Of a stretch of DNA of 64,000 nt, positions 41,953 through 53,753 are shown piece after piece. Source of the stretch: Talinum fruticosum (lineage: Eukaryota; Streptophyta; Magnoliopsida; Caryophyllales; Talinaceae). The DNA is taken from assembly GCA_021018815.1 (NCBI GenBank), contig JAITYX010000028.1, forward strand, positions 2,807,001 to 2,871,000, given 5' to 3'. The notes below the pieces were generated by a model that was not told where the DNA came from, made no database searches, and saw only the letters and a program-made list of their open reading frames with translations. Every line of letters starts with the position of its first letter. Position 1 is the stretch's first letter. A program made the translations under genes and the position numbers.

Positions 41953-43441
41953 TGAAGACTCGGACTCGAAATTAGATTATTCCGAGTACTACCAAAGACT
42001 CAAGTACAAACCTCATCCCTCTTAAATTTTGATTACAAGTCATTCTGAGTGTAATAGAAACTACCGCATATGTTTTCATTCGAATATGATTGACTCAAAA
42101 ACACATTCTCGTCTATCTTCTCACATTTATGTTTCGAGTCACTCGGACATCGGTTAGATTTATCGCATGTTCAAATATTCTCTCTAACACTTCTTATCCG
42201 AGTTTTGACTGCATATTCTAAAGATGAGTAAATTACTGCGTTAATTCAACTTTCTAAGTTAGCAAATTTGTTTAAGAATTATTTGTCCGGATCGAGTACG
42301 TATACTCCGATATTTTCACTCTTATAACTTGATCTTTCCTAAGTCCGACTCTAAAGCAATTTGAGTATAATGAATATTAGACTTAGAAAATTCATTTCTT
42401 CTAGGCCTAAGATAATTATGCACTTAATTATCCTAAGTAAATTATTATCTCGTAACTAATCTTGGACCAAAGTATTTTATACATTGAGAACAAAAATGGT
42501 TTACTTTTGTAGGTTATCCAAATGAGGTTATCTCATTCTTGAATTACAAAAGTAACCGGCTTCAAGCTGTCAATCACTAGTAGACAAGGCTTTTGTACTT
42601 CGAACAAGGCCCGGACGCCGTGTCGGGGTTGTCTGTTTCCAAAACTGGAAAACTTCACCGCTAAGCTCAACGAGTGGTTTCCACGTTACTTTTCAAACAC
42701 CACCAGCTGATTGGAGCACCTTTAGGAGCCAAGAGCCGTTGCATAACATTTACATCTCAACGGATCTTTTTGATCGACTCGGAATAACCATTATAACGGT
42801 CACAAAGGACTTACGTTCGGAAACTAGACGCAACGGCTAATCGGCTTGGTCATCAATAAATAGAAGCCAACTCGCAAGACTTGAAGATAGCTGGAATTAT
42901 TGTCAATACACATTACTTAACCAAAAATCATTATATTTATACTCAATCATCTACTTATAACTCCCAACTTGTAATTGTTACTTTTTGAGTTGTAAAGTCT
43001 TGTAATTAGTTACATACTCTTTCTTATTTCCTGAGTAACGTCCCTTAACTAAGTTGTAAGGCTTAACTCAGCTCAGCTTGTCCCTAACTGTAAAGGTTAC
43101 CCTCGGTTAGGAAGTACTAGATCGAGATAAGGGAATTTCGAGTTTAGGAAAACTTAGTAAGGAATTGTTTAAGGGAGCCATTCTGGTTGAGCCAGTCCGT
43201 AGTATTTTGTGGATTCAAAATAGTGGATTTGACTTGGTGCTCGGACTAGCACTGTCCGTGGTTTTCTCGCCCCGAGAGGGTTTCCACGTATATCCGAGTT
43301 TACACTTTTTAAGTCCAATGTAGACTCGGATTATCCGGTTCATTCTCTTCTAAACTTAAATCTTCCAAGTTTGTTAAAATATCCTAATGACCCTATTCAC
43401 CCCCTCTAGGGTAACTAAGACTCTCCAAGAGCAAACCTTCA
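41953..43441 (+). repeat. 5' LTR of SIRE-2
   Basis: tgaagactcggactcg...gcaaaccttca, 1489 bp. The TATA region is altered to 'tcaataaatagaagcc' (42853-42868). It is related to but clearly diverged from the SIRE-1 LTRs. Confidence 0.88.
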
Positions 43442-43443
43442 AT

Positions 43444-43455
43444 TGGTATCGAGCC
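43444..43455 (+). other. primer-binding site of SIRE-2
   Basis: tggtatcgagcc, the same one-base-short match to the initiator tRNA-Met complement as SIRE-1. Confidence 0.82.
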
Positions 43456-43500
43456 TAATCTTTCGGAAAGGATCTAACAATCCAAAGGTCCGAAGATCGG

Positions 43501-44840
43501 ATGGCTCATAACAACAGAGAGTTCGATGAAGGAAGATCTTCCAAGCAAACCATCTAAGTTCAAAGGATCAAATTTCGTGCACTCTGGAAGAAGCTAATGC
43601 AATGCTTTATGCTTGGACCACGATGAAGATGTATGGAACATCATACAAGAAAGCAATTACTTTCCAATGAAGATGGAAGATACAAGACTCGTGCCTAATG
43701 CAAAGTTCGAGTACACCATCGAAGAGGCAAAAAGTTCGAAAGAACTTTAAAGCAATGAACATTCTTATGTGCGCCATCGGTTTATAAGAATACAACGAGT
43801 GTCGACTTGTGACACAATTAAAGATGTTTCGGACACTCAACACATATGAAGGAATAAGCCAAGTAAGACAAGCGAAGATAAGTCAATATCTTCACAAATA
43901 TGAGCTGTTCAAGACGGAGCGGAAGAAAACATCGACCGGATGTTTATACGCTTCATTGAGATTACAAACAATCTCAAATCCATGGGTAGAAAGATTTTCC
44001 ATGAAGAAATGTGCGTAAACGTTCTAAGAAGTCTACCCAAGAGAAGATGGGGTCCCAACGTGATAGCCATCGAGGAAGCTCATAACCTCTCTCAACTAAA
44101 GTCGGATGAACTAATTGGGAAGCTACTTACCCATTAAATCCATCTAAAAGAAGAGGATGCCGATGTCGGCACCAAAAAGATTCGAAGACGATCCCACGGC
44201 ACTCATTGCTCGAGGCTTCAAAAGAATGATGAAGCACAAGAAATGGGAGAAAAGGCCAAGAGAAAAGTTCTACAAGAAAGATAAGAAGGATAGAAAAGGT
44301 AAACACTCCTCCCCTCAAAGTTATCTTTAACTAAGAACTCGGCTATTTTGAATATGGTAGCAAAGATCATATAGTCAAAGACTGTCCAAGAAGAAAGAGG
44401 GACGAAAGAAGAAGAAGGCTATGATGGCCACATGGAGTGAAGAAGATTCATCTGAAGAAGATGAAGACTTAGACAATTCAAAATGTCTTATGGCACTATC
44501 GGACTCGGAAGTCGAATCTAAATCAAACTCCGACAACTCGGACAATGAGGAGACAAATCCTCGGGAGGTAATAGAACACTTTGGAAGAAAAGTCCAATTC
44601 GATTCTTCTCAATACAAAGAACAACTTGAGTCTCTCACTTCGAGAGCACCTGGTTTGAAAAATGAATTCGAAAAACTAAGACTTACTCTAAGAGAACTCA
44701 AGACTAGTACTCAAGCTAATGAGACTGCGTTTGAGACACTCGGAAGAGAAAATGAGCATCCGAAACAAAAGCTCAATGAGTCTCAAGAACTTGTCTTAAA
44801 ATTCACTCAAGGTCAAAAAACCTTGACATGCTTTTAGACT
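43501..44840 (+). pseudogene. gag: gag of SIRE-2
   Basis: ATG at 43501 (MAHNNREFDEGRSSKQTI), followed by the gag core in broken frames (FIRFIEITNNLKSMGRK, 43945-43995) and LKSDELIGKLL (44097-44128). The zinc knuckle near 44341 reads YFEYGSKDHIVKDC: the first two cysteines have become tyrosines by G-to-A changes, so it cannot bind zinc normally. A long acidic and then helical tail follows (44421-44837, open for 138 codons, KLRLTLRELKTSTQANETAF). Confidence 0.8.
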
Positions 44841-45239
44841 TTCAATGTATCTCCTTCGAAAGGAAGGATTTGGTTTTAACAAAGAGGAGGAATCAAATTC
44901 CTACTCGGATCTTTTCAAAAGGATTCCGAACTATAAAGTTCGGAAAGGCTGAGCATGGTCCCATTCATAAGAATGAAAGGAGGACTCGAGCCCCGACCAG
45001 TCTACAAGATAAAACCTTCTCCACTTGTTTATAAAAGAAAAGATTTTCAAAAGAAAGAGACATAGACTTAGTTTTCTATAAAGAAGACTTAGAATCACAC
45101 CAAACCCAAAGTAATTCAAATTTGGGTTCCCAAGAGTCTTCTTCCTCGGAAAAGGACCACAGTAAAGGGAGTTACTCGGGTTCATTAGAGGAAGTGAGAA
45201 GGGTTAGTGTACTTCGACTTGCAGGTAACTCGAGAAAAG

Positions 45240-45620
45240 GACAAAAGGTCATTGGTACCTTGACAGTGGATGCTCACACTACATGTCGGGAGACTCAAGA
45301 CTCTTTTCTGAGTTGGAAGATTACAAAGGAAGCAAAGTCACTTTTGGAGATAACAAGTAAGGGCAAGGTAGTTGGAATAGGCAAGATTAGGAAAGGAAAC
45401 AACCTTGTTGACCCAATCGATCTTGTCAAGGGATTAAAGTATAATCTACTCAAGCATCTCTCGGTTGTGTGACAAAGGGCAAGAGGTAAGATTCACGAAG
45501 ACCAATTGTTATATTTCTGATGCAACTACCAAGGAGACTAAGCTCTCAGGTAAGAGATCGGGTAACACCTACATTATTCCTCTTTCGATCCAAGTCAAAG
45601 CTTATCTTATTTAGAAGCAT
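45240..45620 (+). pseudogene. pol: protease of SIRE-2 pol
   Basis: The protease region shows LDSGCSHYMSG across 45259-45291 with the D-S-G triad, then SKGKVVGIGKIRKGNNLVDP and KGLKYNLL in the frame at 45122-45472. Frames change around the active site. Confidence 0.75.
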
Positions 45621-45639
45621 CTCTGCATGGTGATTCTTG

Positions 45640-46510
45640 GACATGACATCGTAGACTAGGTCATGTTAACATGCATACTATCAAAAAGTTTGCATCTTAT
45701 GATTTAGTCAAAGGGTTACCAAACTCGTACTTTTAAGAAAGATAAAATTTGTGAAGCATGCACAAAAGGGAAACAAGTAAGATCATCTTTCAAATCTCTC
45801 AAATCTGTTTCCACATCCAAAGTGCTTCAAATGTTGCATATGGATTTATGTGGTGAAATCCCTGTAAAGAGTCTTGGAGGTAAATCTTATGCACTTGTGA
45901 TTGTTGATGATAACTCACGATTTACCTAACTGTGTTTTCTTAAGCACAAAAATGAAGCTTTCAAAGAGTTGAGCAAGCTCTACGAGAAAATTCAAGTCGA
46001 GTCTCGGACTCGGATTAGAAGAATTCAAACTCACCATGGAAGGGAGTTCGACTACTCGAAGTGCGAGTTTTGCGATGAGAATGGTATCTCCCACAACTTC
46101 TCGTAACCCAAAACTCCTCAACCGAATAAGGTAGTAGAGAGAAAGAACATAACTCTTGAAGAAATAGGAAGGACAATGATGATTGAACACGATCCGCCTT
46201 ACTATTTCTAGGCTAAGGCGATTAACACAACAATGTACACTCTAAACAGATGCCTCATCGGACCCATATTGAAGAAAACTCCATACGAGCTCTACAAGGG
46301 AAAGAAACCCAACATTTCATACTGCAAACGCTTCGGATGTAAGTGCTACGTTCATAATAATGGTAAGGATCACCCGACCAAGTTTGATGCTCGGTTAGAT
46401 GAAGGTATCTTTCTTGGTTACTCATCTCATAGTAAAGCATATCGCATTTTCGATAAAAGAACTAACAAAGTGGAAGAAAGCATCCACGTTGTTTTTATGA
46501 CATTGATCGG
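45640..46510 (+). pseudogene. pol: integrase of SIRE-2 pol
   Basis: The zinc-binding part is near 45645-45780 (LGHVNMHTIKKFAS, CEACTKGKQ), the core start LHMDLCGEIPVKSLGGKSYA at 45836-45895, GREFDYS near 46037, and the C-terminal region KTPYELYKGKKPNISYC to RIFDKRTNKVEESIHVVF (46275-46497). The last 96 codons are open. Several shifts occur upstream. Confidence 0.83.
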
Positions 46511-46879
46511 GAAATCCAAGTGAGTCAACATTCTCATATCTCAAACTCGGTCGAGATGAAGATGATCTTGATGGAGGAGAGCTCGAGACAGAGTCAAGGA
46601 AGAGCAACCCGGAATGAGGTAGCTCGGAATATCATGACTCAAACTCGAACCAGCTCAAGAGCCACCTCAAAATGGTGAAAGTCAAATAGATGAGTAAGCT
46701 CAATCGGATCGGATCATCGAAGACCAACCAGGTCAACACTTAAATCTGGTGAACCATAAAACAGGTAGAGCATTCAAATATGCTTCGAGCCACCCACTCG
46801 AAAACATCTTGTCTCACATCAACGGTGGGGTAAGAACTCGCTCTTCCTTGCAAAATCTATGTGCATTCACTGTATTCAT

Positions 46880-47640
46880 ATCATTAACTCGAACCCGTAA
46901 ATGCAGTAGAGGCCCTAAATGAACCTGAATGGGTAGAGGCCATGCAAGAGGAACTCAATCAAATCAAAAGAAACCAAGTTTAGACTTTGACCAAACGACC
47001 TTCCGACCACCCAGTCATAGGAATCAAATGGGTTTTCAAGAACAAACTGGATGAGGATGGGTTAGTAGTCGAAATAAGGCTAGACTTATGGCTCAAGGTT
47101 ACAATCAAGAAAAAGGAACCGATTGTGGGGAAACCTTTGCACCTTTTGCTAGGATTGAAGCAATTAGAATCCTATTGGCATTTGCATCAAGCATGAATAT
47201 TAAATTGTATCAAATGGATGTCAAATGCGCTTTTCTAAATGGTTTTATTCAACAGGAAGTCTATGTTGAGCAACCCCTGGATTTGAAAACTCCGAATTTC
47301 CAAATCATGTTTTCAAGTTGCAAAAAGTTCTTTATGGTCTTAAATAAGCTCCCGGAGTCTGCGTATGAAAGACTGAGCAGTTTCTTGGTTTAAAATGATT
47401 TTAAAAGAGGTCAGATAGACAAAACTCTATTCATAAAAACCAAGGGAGAGAATTTCTTATTGTTCAGATTTATGTTGATGATATAATTTTTAGAGCTACT
47501 AATGAAAATCTCTGTCGAGATTTTTCCGAGTTAATGAGACAAGAATTCCAAATGATCATGATGGGAGAGCTCAATTTCTTTCTTTGTTTAGAAATCAAAC
47601 TTTCAAGATGCAAAACATGCAGCAACACCAATGAGTAGCA
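46880..47640 (+). pseudogene. pol: reverse transcriptase of SIRE-2 pol
   Basis: Contains NEPEWVEAMQEELNQIKRNQ (46920-46980), [14 protein letters not shown] (47020-47061), [20 protein letters not shown] and YQMDVKCAFLNGFIQQEVYV (47146-47265), and the catalytic YVDDIIFRAT (YVDD at 47471-47482). The glycine after IIF is arginine here. A deletion removes sequence after 'gaaatcaaactttcaag' (about 47600) relative to SIRE-1 (the segment corresponding to 14490-14545). Confidence 0.83.
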
Positions 47641-47689
47641 GCCTAAAATTAGACACGAGACGAAAAAGGTAAAGTAGTAGATCGAAACT

Positions 47690-48348
47690 TTATCGAGGTA
47701 TGATTGGATCACTGCTATATCTCACATCTAGTAGGGCGGACATTATGTTTAGTGTATGTCCGTGTGCAAGATTCCAAGCTAATCCAAAAGAATCACATCT
47801 CGATCGTAGTGAAGAGAATTTTTAGATATCTTGCGAGAACTCGGAATCTAGATCTATGGTTCTCAAAAGACTCGGAACCGACTCTCACTGGATACTCGGA
47901 TGCCGACTATCGCTGGATATAAGGTTGATAGAAAGAGCACCTCGAGAGCATGCCGGTTTCGGGTCAATCCCTTATATCTTGGCACTTAAAGAAGCAAAAC
48001 TCGGTTGCTCTATCAACTACCGAAGCCGACTACATTGCAGCTGGACCATGCTCGTGCTCGGATTCTACGGATCAAGCAACACTTAAAAGACCTTAGACTT
48101 TCATTCAAATAAATTCCAATCAAGTGTGACAATCGAGTGCAATCAGCATCACTAAGAATCCAGTTCAAGCACTCAAAGACAAAGCATATTGAGGTCAGGT
48201 ATCATTTTCCGAGAGACCATTTTGAGAAGGTGATATTGAACTTGGATTCATTCCTACGAAATTTCAGTTAGCTGATATCTTTACTAAGCCACTTAGTGAG
48301 GATCGGTTTTGTTTTATTAGCAATAAGCTTGGCATGATAAATGCATGA
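47690..48348 (+). pseudogene. pol: RNase H and C-terminus of SIRE-2 pol
   Basis: Starts near MDHCYISHLVG / GSLLYLTS-type sequence at 47700, contains LTGYSDADY (47885-47911), and ends LADIFTKPLSEDRF...GMINA with the stop at 48346-48348. Broken by at least three shifts. Confidence 0.8.
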
Positions 48349-48907
48349 TTATGTGTCTTTCTAAGTGAAATTATTTTGCATGATTATGTGTTACATGTTC
48401 CTTTCCTTTGTCTTAATAACAATTCGTTCAGTTGACCCAGTGATACCGAACTAGGAGTTATTATTTATTTGCGCTTTATGAGTCACTCGTAAACTTTACC
48501 GAGTCAAACTCGGTTTTGAAAGATTGGACTTCAAACTTCGAAATCATCTCTAGATTGGGGAGAATTTCATAAAATTCTTTAAAAATTTCTCTTTTTCTCT
48601 CTTTCTACCAAGCGCTTTGATCAATGAACTAGTCGTTGGGGTACGGACACTAGAATTCTAACCATTGGAGAGTAGAGCGAGTCATAACGACTTGTGGCGG
48701 CCCTTAGAGGTTTGGGTCGGAACGGATACTCGAAGGACATTCTTTTCGCTATAAATAGCATCCCTTTTCCTTTATTTCTCTACTTTACTCTCTACTAACC
48801 TAAACTCTCGCATACTCGCTCTTGCAATCTAAGCTCTCAAGCACTCTCAGTACTCTCTCTCTCGTTTCTTCCGGATAACTTACTTTCTTCTCAAAAACTT
48901 CTCAACC
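48349..48907 (+). other. spacer before env-like region, SIRE-2
   Basis: Non-coding. It has 'gctataaatagcatccctt' (48750-48768), a TATA-like motif about 150 bases before the env-like ATG, and a CT-rich leader. It is the uninterrupted counterpart of the SIRE-1 region that holds the Athila solo LTR. Confidence 0.5.
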
Positions 48908-51266
48908 ATGCCCTACAACTAAAAAGCCTAGAACCAAGCACCAAGAGGGTCCTTCTAACCCCTCTAAAATCCTCATCACCCAACATCTTATGTTGGATGA
49001 CAAATTCTTTCCAACCACAACCTTTTCGTGGTTGAAACACATCAAAACCACGAGTGTATACAGCTTTCTCTGTTTCAGCTAATTCATATACCAATAACTC
49101 GTTGCTTGAGTTCTATTCGAACCTTTCTTACTCTAAGGGAATCATTACCTCAAGAGTTCGCAACACTATGGTTCGTATAAATCTCTCTCTCCACCATCGT
49201 CTTTTTAAAGTTTCTTCTATCTTCCTCAACAGCAACCCTATCCCTTTTAACGAAGTTGATGATGAGTTTTTCGAAAAGTATGCCAAGGAAGTCCCCTGAG
49301 TGACGCAAGAATTTTCTCGTAACTCGGATGAAGACTGAGGCTAGACTTCATTATTTCTTGCTGATAAGAACCTTCTTTTCTCATCATTCCAGCAAAGAGA
49401 ATCCCAATTCAAAGATTCTCAATGCTTTGTTTAACATTCTTGAGGGTTACGACGTAGACCTCTTTCCCGCTATCATCGAGCGGATGGCCTCCGTGCTAGC
49501 TTGGACTAAGAAATCCACCCCTCTTCCATTCGGAGACCTTTTTACTCTTATCTTTAAACAATTCAAGGTTTTGCTCCCTTAGACCCAAATGAAGTGTTTG
49601 AGGCTGCCATTGTCGCTGGCGAAAAGAGCTTCTTGGATACGGGCACTAGGAAACCCAACCTCGTGTCTAGGTCCACGGCTCGAACCGAGGCAACCATCTC
49701 CTCGGCCTCGGACTCGAGACTCCTTTCTCACTCCCTTCTCCACTTGGCGGTGCTTCCACCTTAGGTCCTTCTCGCGAAGCTGGTCTTGCTTTGTCTACCG
49801 CACCGATAGACAAGCTTACTTCGTGTCCCCGAAAATCCGAGACATTCTTTGTTGCTTCAAGTTCGTCCTTCAGTCCATGACCATTAACCAAAAGATGGCA
49901 CAATCTTAGATTCGAGAGCAACAAGATGTGCTCCTCGAAATGATGTCTCTGGTTAATGAGCAACAGGAGATGCTTTAGCTCCTCGGAGAAAGGCGCACCA
50001 AAGCCACTCAGGACCCGAGATAGCTCGGATACGTCCGAAGAGTCCTCGAGCCCGACCGAGTCTCCATCCGGAGAGGCAAGTGAAGAAGAAGAGGAGGTTG
50101 CGGCTGAAGCGGCTCCTTCGTAACGCCCCGATTACCGTTACTTAATAATTCCCTAATTCGAGAATATTAGGTAAGGTCGCAACGGAAGTTAACGATCGAA
50201 GGCGTTACCGCCGCCCTAATAATAAGACAAGGCAGAAATAAAATACCACAATAACCTCGTGTCTATCGGTTATGCTTAAGTAAGTTTGGAAAGCATTAAA
50301 TGTTACGTCGCGAGGAGTCAAGCCTGACAACTTAAATAAACTAATCCCAAAGTACAATTCTGCTACATCTTTATAGATAATAACAAGCCAATACAATAGT
50401 CCGTGACAGAAAGTACTCAATATTTAATTACATTACAAGTCAAACCCAAAATTAGACGTGGAGAAGAATCACTGTGACCATCTAACCCATCATAGGACAA
50501 TGATAACGAAGTATCCAGCTAGGTCTTGCTTCCGTCAAGCTTCTTAGGCAAGGGACTGTTCACAGGTGCTTTTCCTAAAAATAAAAATATTAAAATAATT
50601 CGAATAATGAGTCGAAACTCAGTACGAACATTCCTGCACTGATCAAATAATTTTGAAACACTTTGATTGAGCGCGCACATTTCAATTCATTTTAGTTTTA
50701 AATCGGGAGAGAGAATATGAGTAAAACTTGTTTGCCGGTTATTATCCGAAAGTGGAACCCCTTGATAATTTATACGATCTTTGAATAAGGTGCAAACCTC
50801 CCGAGCCGACCGAGAACCCGAGTTGAAGCCGCGCGGTGGAATTGAAGGGCATAAGCCCCGATAATTGATAATTGATAATTGAGCGGGGACCACTTAATAA
50901 GGTGAGAAAACTTGATTAAGGTTATGATTCATTATTATTTATTTATATAAGAAATGTTGAGATTTGCTTAAATATGTGAATTTTCGAAGGGTACAGGCAA
51001 TGAACGTACTCGAATTGAACCCTTTGTTTCTCCCCTTTTATAGAAATTTGATTCACCAGCTATTCGGCAACGGAAGTGACCTCAATTCTGTTTCAATATA
51101 TTTCTGTTGTTAATAATGTTTCTCTTGAGTTTTAATAATTGAATTTGTATAGGCGTTGGCAATTTATTTTATTTTCTATACTTATTACGTAATCGGTTAA
51201 CCTCGTTTAACAATCCCAAAATGTGTTCTTAGTAGTTAGTGTTGTTATCGCCGTCATTGTTATTGC

Positions 51267-51334
<68 letters not shown>
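51267..51334. repeat. (ATT)n microsatellite
   Basis: Pure ATT triplets for more than 60 bases, with imperfect ATT/GTT triplets on both sides (51245-51360). It creates meaningless poly-Leu and poly-Asn frames on the two strands. Confidence 0.95.
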
Positions 51335-51338
<4 letters not shown>

Positions 51339-52079
51339 TGTTATTATTAATTATAATTAATTTGATTAGTTTACCCATGTTAGTGTTATTTTCAATCCTT
51401 ATAGTTAGTTCAACTCTCATTTTGTTATATTCAAGCTCCATGATTAAATAATTACACTAACCCATCGAATGTCCTTCCCATAGGTAGATTTCACAATTTA
51501 CTTAATTGCTCAAATCCATGTATACACGACTTTAAGGTTATGAGCATTCTTTTCAACAAAATCTCATTCACAACGCAATTAGGTATACCAAGTGTTCAAA
51601 TTTTCCACATGCCTCCAACACAATCTATTATTCAACTTCAATCTCCCTATACATTTTCCTTCCTTTTTGTTCAATTCTAGCTAATTACAAAATATAACTA
51701 ACCCATCAAATTGCTCAACATTCACACCAACGTACTCCCAATTCAATTCACTAAATCACAATTTTACAAGAGATATCATATTCATTCGCCTTCGTTTGTT
51801 CAATATAACCATTTCCAATATAACAGAATCCATCAAATTACTCAATTCTATAATAAAACATCTCCAATCTCATTCATTAAATCATAATTTCCCAAAAGAA
51901 ATAACATTTGTTCACAATCAACCCATCAAAATATCACACCTCAATCATCCACACCAATTCGAATTTTCCCAAATCAATCTTTAAAATTCACTCAATAAAC
52001 ATATTTCTAAATCAGATGATTCAATTAATAATTACAATTACTAAGTAAATATTAAAGTGTGCAAATATGAGTTTTAGGG

Positions 52080-52440
52080 TTTTACCTTCAAAACCAAGAG
52101 AGGGCAGCCAAGAGGAGGATGGAGTGATGGCGGTACACCTGGACTCGGGCGGACATTAGCCAGCACCGGGAGTAATTCCAGTGGTTGCTGCAGCTGGTGG
52201 TTGGCTGTGAAATGGCCCACGGCAGGGAACCGGCCAGCGCCCGCGGAACTAGAGGAGAGCGAAGCGCGGGAGACGGAGAGTGAGACATTGGGGAGAGAAT
52301 GGTGGCCGGCGCCGGTCTTCCAGCCGGCATCGGTGGTGTTGGTGGCCGGAGGAGAGGCATCTGCGAGGAGGGTGAGGCAAGGGAGGATGGGGAGAGGCGA
52401 GAGGAATGGGAGAGTGTGATGAAGGAAGGTGAAATTTGCT
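52080..52440. other. GC-rich stretch in Tekay-like LTR
   Basis: A GC-rich island (ggcggtacacc, gccggcgccggt) in an AT-rich LTR, with overlapping frames on both strands (52088-52360 minus, 52201-52419 plus), none with a recognised motif. It may be the transcribed leader of the LTR. Confidence 0.35.
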
Positions 52441-53275
52441 TGCCTTCGTGACCGTCAATATTTTTATCTTCATTTTTTTATGCAATTCTAGATAAATCCT
52501 CTTCTAGATTTTTCTTCCAAAAAATCTACCTTATTTAATTTTTGCTTTTCTTTTATTGTTAGTTTTTTTTCAATTTTATTTTAATAATAATGTTTGCAAA
52601 TTATAAAAGTAACGGTTCGTTTGAAATATAATATTAACGACCTTATAATCATATAACCTCATATTTATATTTGTTATATGTATATAAATTTATATCTTTT
52701 AAACATGTACGTAAATTATAAACATTATTATGAAATTTTATTTGGGCCACTTCGTCGCTTTAGCTGCATACCACATATATAAGAATAATTTTAAATATAA
52801 AATATCGAATTGAAGTGCACGCGCTCAATGATAAAAATTCGTAGTTGATGAGATAAATAATGCGATTTAAGGTCGGGTTGTTACACCTTTCGAGGAGAAT
52901 GAGGAAGGAGAGAAGGAAGAAGAGAAAGAGGAAGAAGGAGAAAAGAAGGAAGAAGCTGAAGGACAAGGTGCTCCTATTCCTCAACCAGAACTAATAAGCT
53001 CATACAACAATCTTAGTGAGTTAGAAGACCTTGCGGATGTTAGACAGTCCGCGTAAGTCAAGCCGGAGGAAGCACCCACCTCCATGACGTTTCAAGAGGA
53101 TAAGCCTCCGGACGACTTCATTCTAGGTCAGCCACTCGGAGCTGTGCCACTCGCAGAAATACCAATGTTGCCGCCGCCGCCCGGATCTTCAACATCTTCA
53201 CAAGCATACTAGCGCGAGACGCACCGCATGCTCATCCGCCTCAACTTACACCGCCCGAATCCACCATCTTAATTT

Positions 53276-53737
53276 CTTTTTCTCTTTTTTTCATTTTATT
53301 ATTATTATTGTTTTTTGTCCGGACATCAAATTGTATCGGCTTGATACATTCTTCCCTATCTTTTTGTTTTTCTTTGAAAGGCAGGGGAGAATACTAGAAA
53401 ATTTGTTGTCTTGTTTAGGGAAGTTTTTCTCACCCTATTTCATTTACTTCGTGATTTATTTTTCGTATATATATGAATGATGTTCTTAGTTTCGAGCATA
53501 CCGATTTCGACTTTGAATTTCCTATCTAAGTTTTGCTCTAATATATCGACTCGTTCCTCTATCTTACTTTGATATCATTACTCACAACTTTTCATCATAT
53601 GAGTTATCTCGCAGAAATATTCTAGGTCCAAAACACTTTATTCATTACTCTCTACTCGGAGATATTCTACTAAGTGTGAATGAAAACTCATGATTACCTC
53701 ACTAACAAAGTTTCTATCTAAGTATGGAATACCTTTC
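53276..53737 (+). other. 3' untranslated region of SIRE-2
   Basis: AT-rich. It contains 'tttctttgaaaggcagggga' (53370-53389), the counterpart of 19854 in SIRE-1, and 'tatggaatacctttcatc' just before the polypurine tract. Confidence 0.6.
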
Positions 53738-53753
53738 ATCAAAAAGGGGAGAT
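53738..53753 (+). other. polypurine tract of SIRE-2
   Basis: atcaaaaaggggagat, followed by the LTR start tgatgactcgg. Confidence 0.82.

Larger units (their letters stand above)
50120..52885 (+). mobile_element. Tekay/Del-like solo LTR inside SIRE-2
   Basis: The ends form an imperfect inverted repeat: gtaacgccccga at the left and tcgggttgttaca at the right, the TGTAAC...GTTACA style of plant Tekay/Del gypsy LTRs. The flanks ccttc (50115-50119) and ccttt (52886-52890) are a near-perfect 5-bp duplication. The left T of TG is missing (ccttcgtaac), consistent with CTG read as CG. Flanking SIRE sequence continues on both sides. At 2766 bp it has no gag or pol, so it is a solo LTR. Frames inside, such as 50205-50420 and 51796-51984, are not genes. 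Confidence 0.72.
48900..53275 (+). pseudogene. env-like region of SIRE-2, split by a solo LTR
   Basis: Homologous to 18132-19740 of SIRE-1. The best frame (49054-49299) contains IITSRVRNTMVRINLSL and DEFFEKYAKEVP. The next (49328-49582) has NILEGYDVDLFPAIIERMAS. Pro/Ser/Glu-rich sequence follows, is interrupted at 50119, and resumes at 52886 with a glutamate/lysine-rich stretch and the GQPLGAVPL-type end near 53130. Stop codons soon after the ATG (48908) show it is inactive. No membrane anchor or signal peptide is evident. Described as broken pieces only. Confidence 0.58.

Noticed and set aside
48750..48790. TATA-like motif as a host gene promoter
   Set aside because: It is within SIRE-2 between pol and the env-like region. 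No host coding sequence follows.
51229..51451. Poly-leucine and poly-asparagine frames on opposite strands
   Set aside because: They are produced by the ATT microsatellite at 51267-51334 and have no flanking coding structure.
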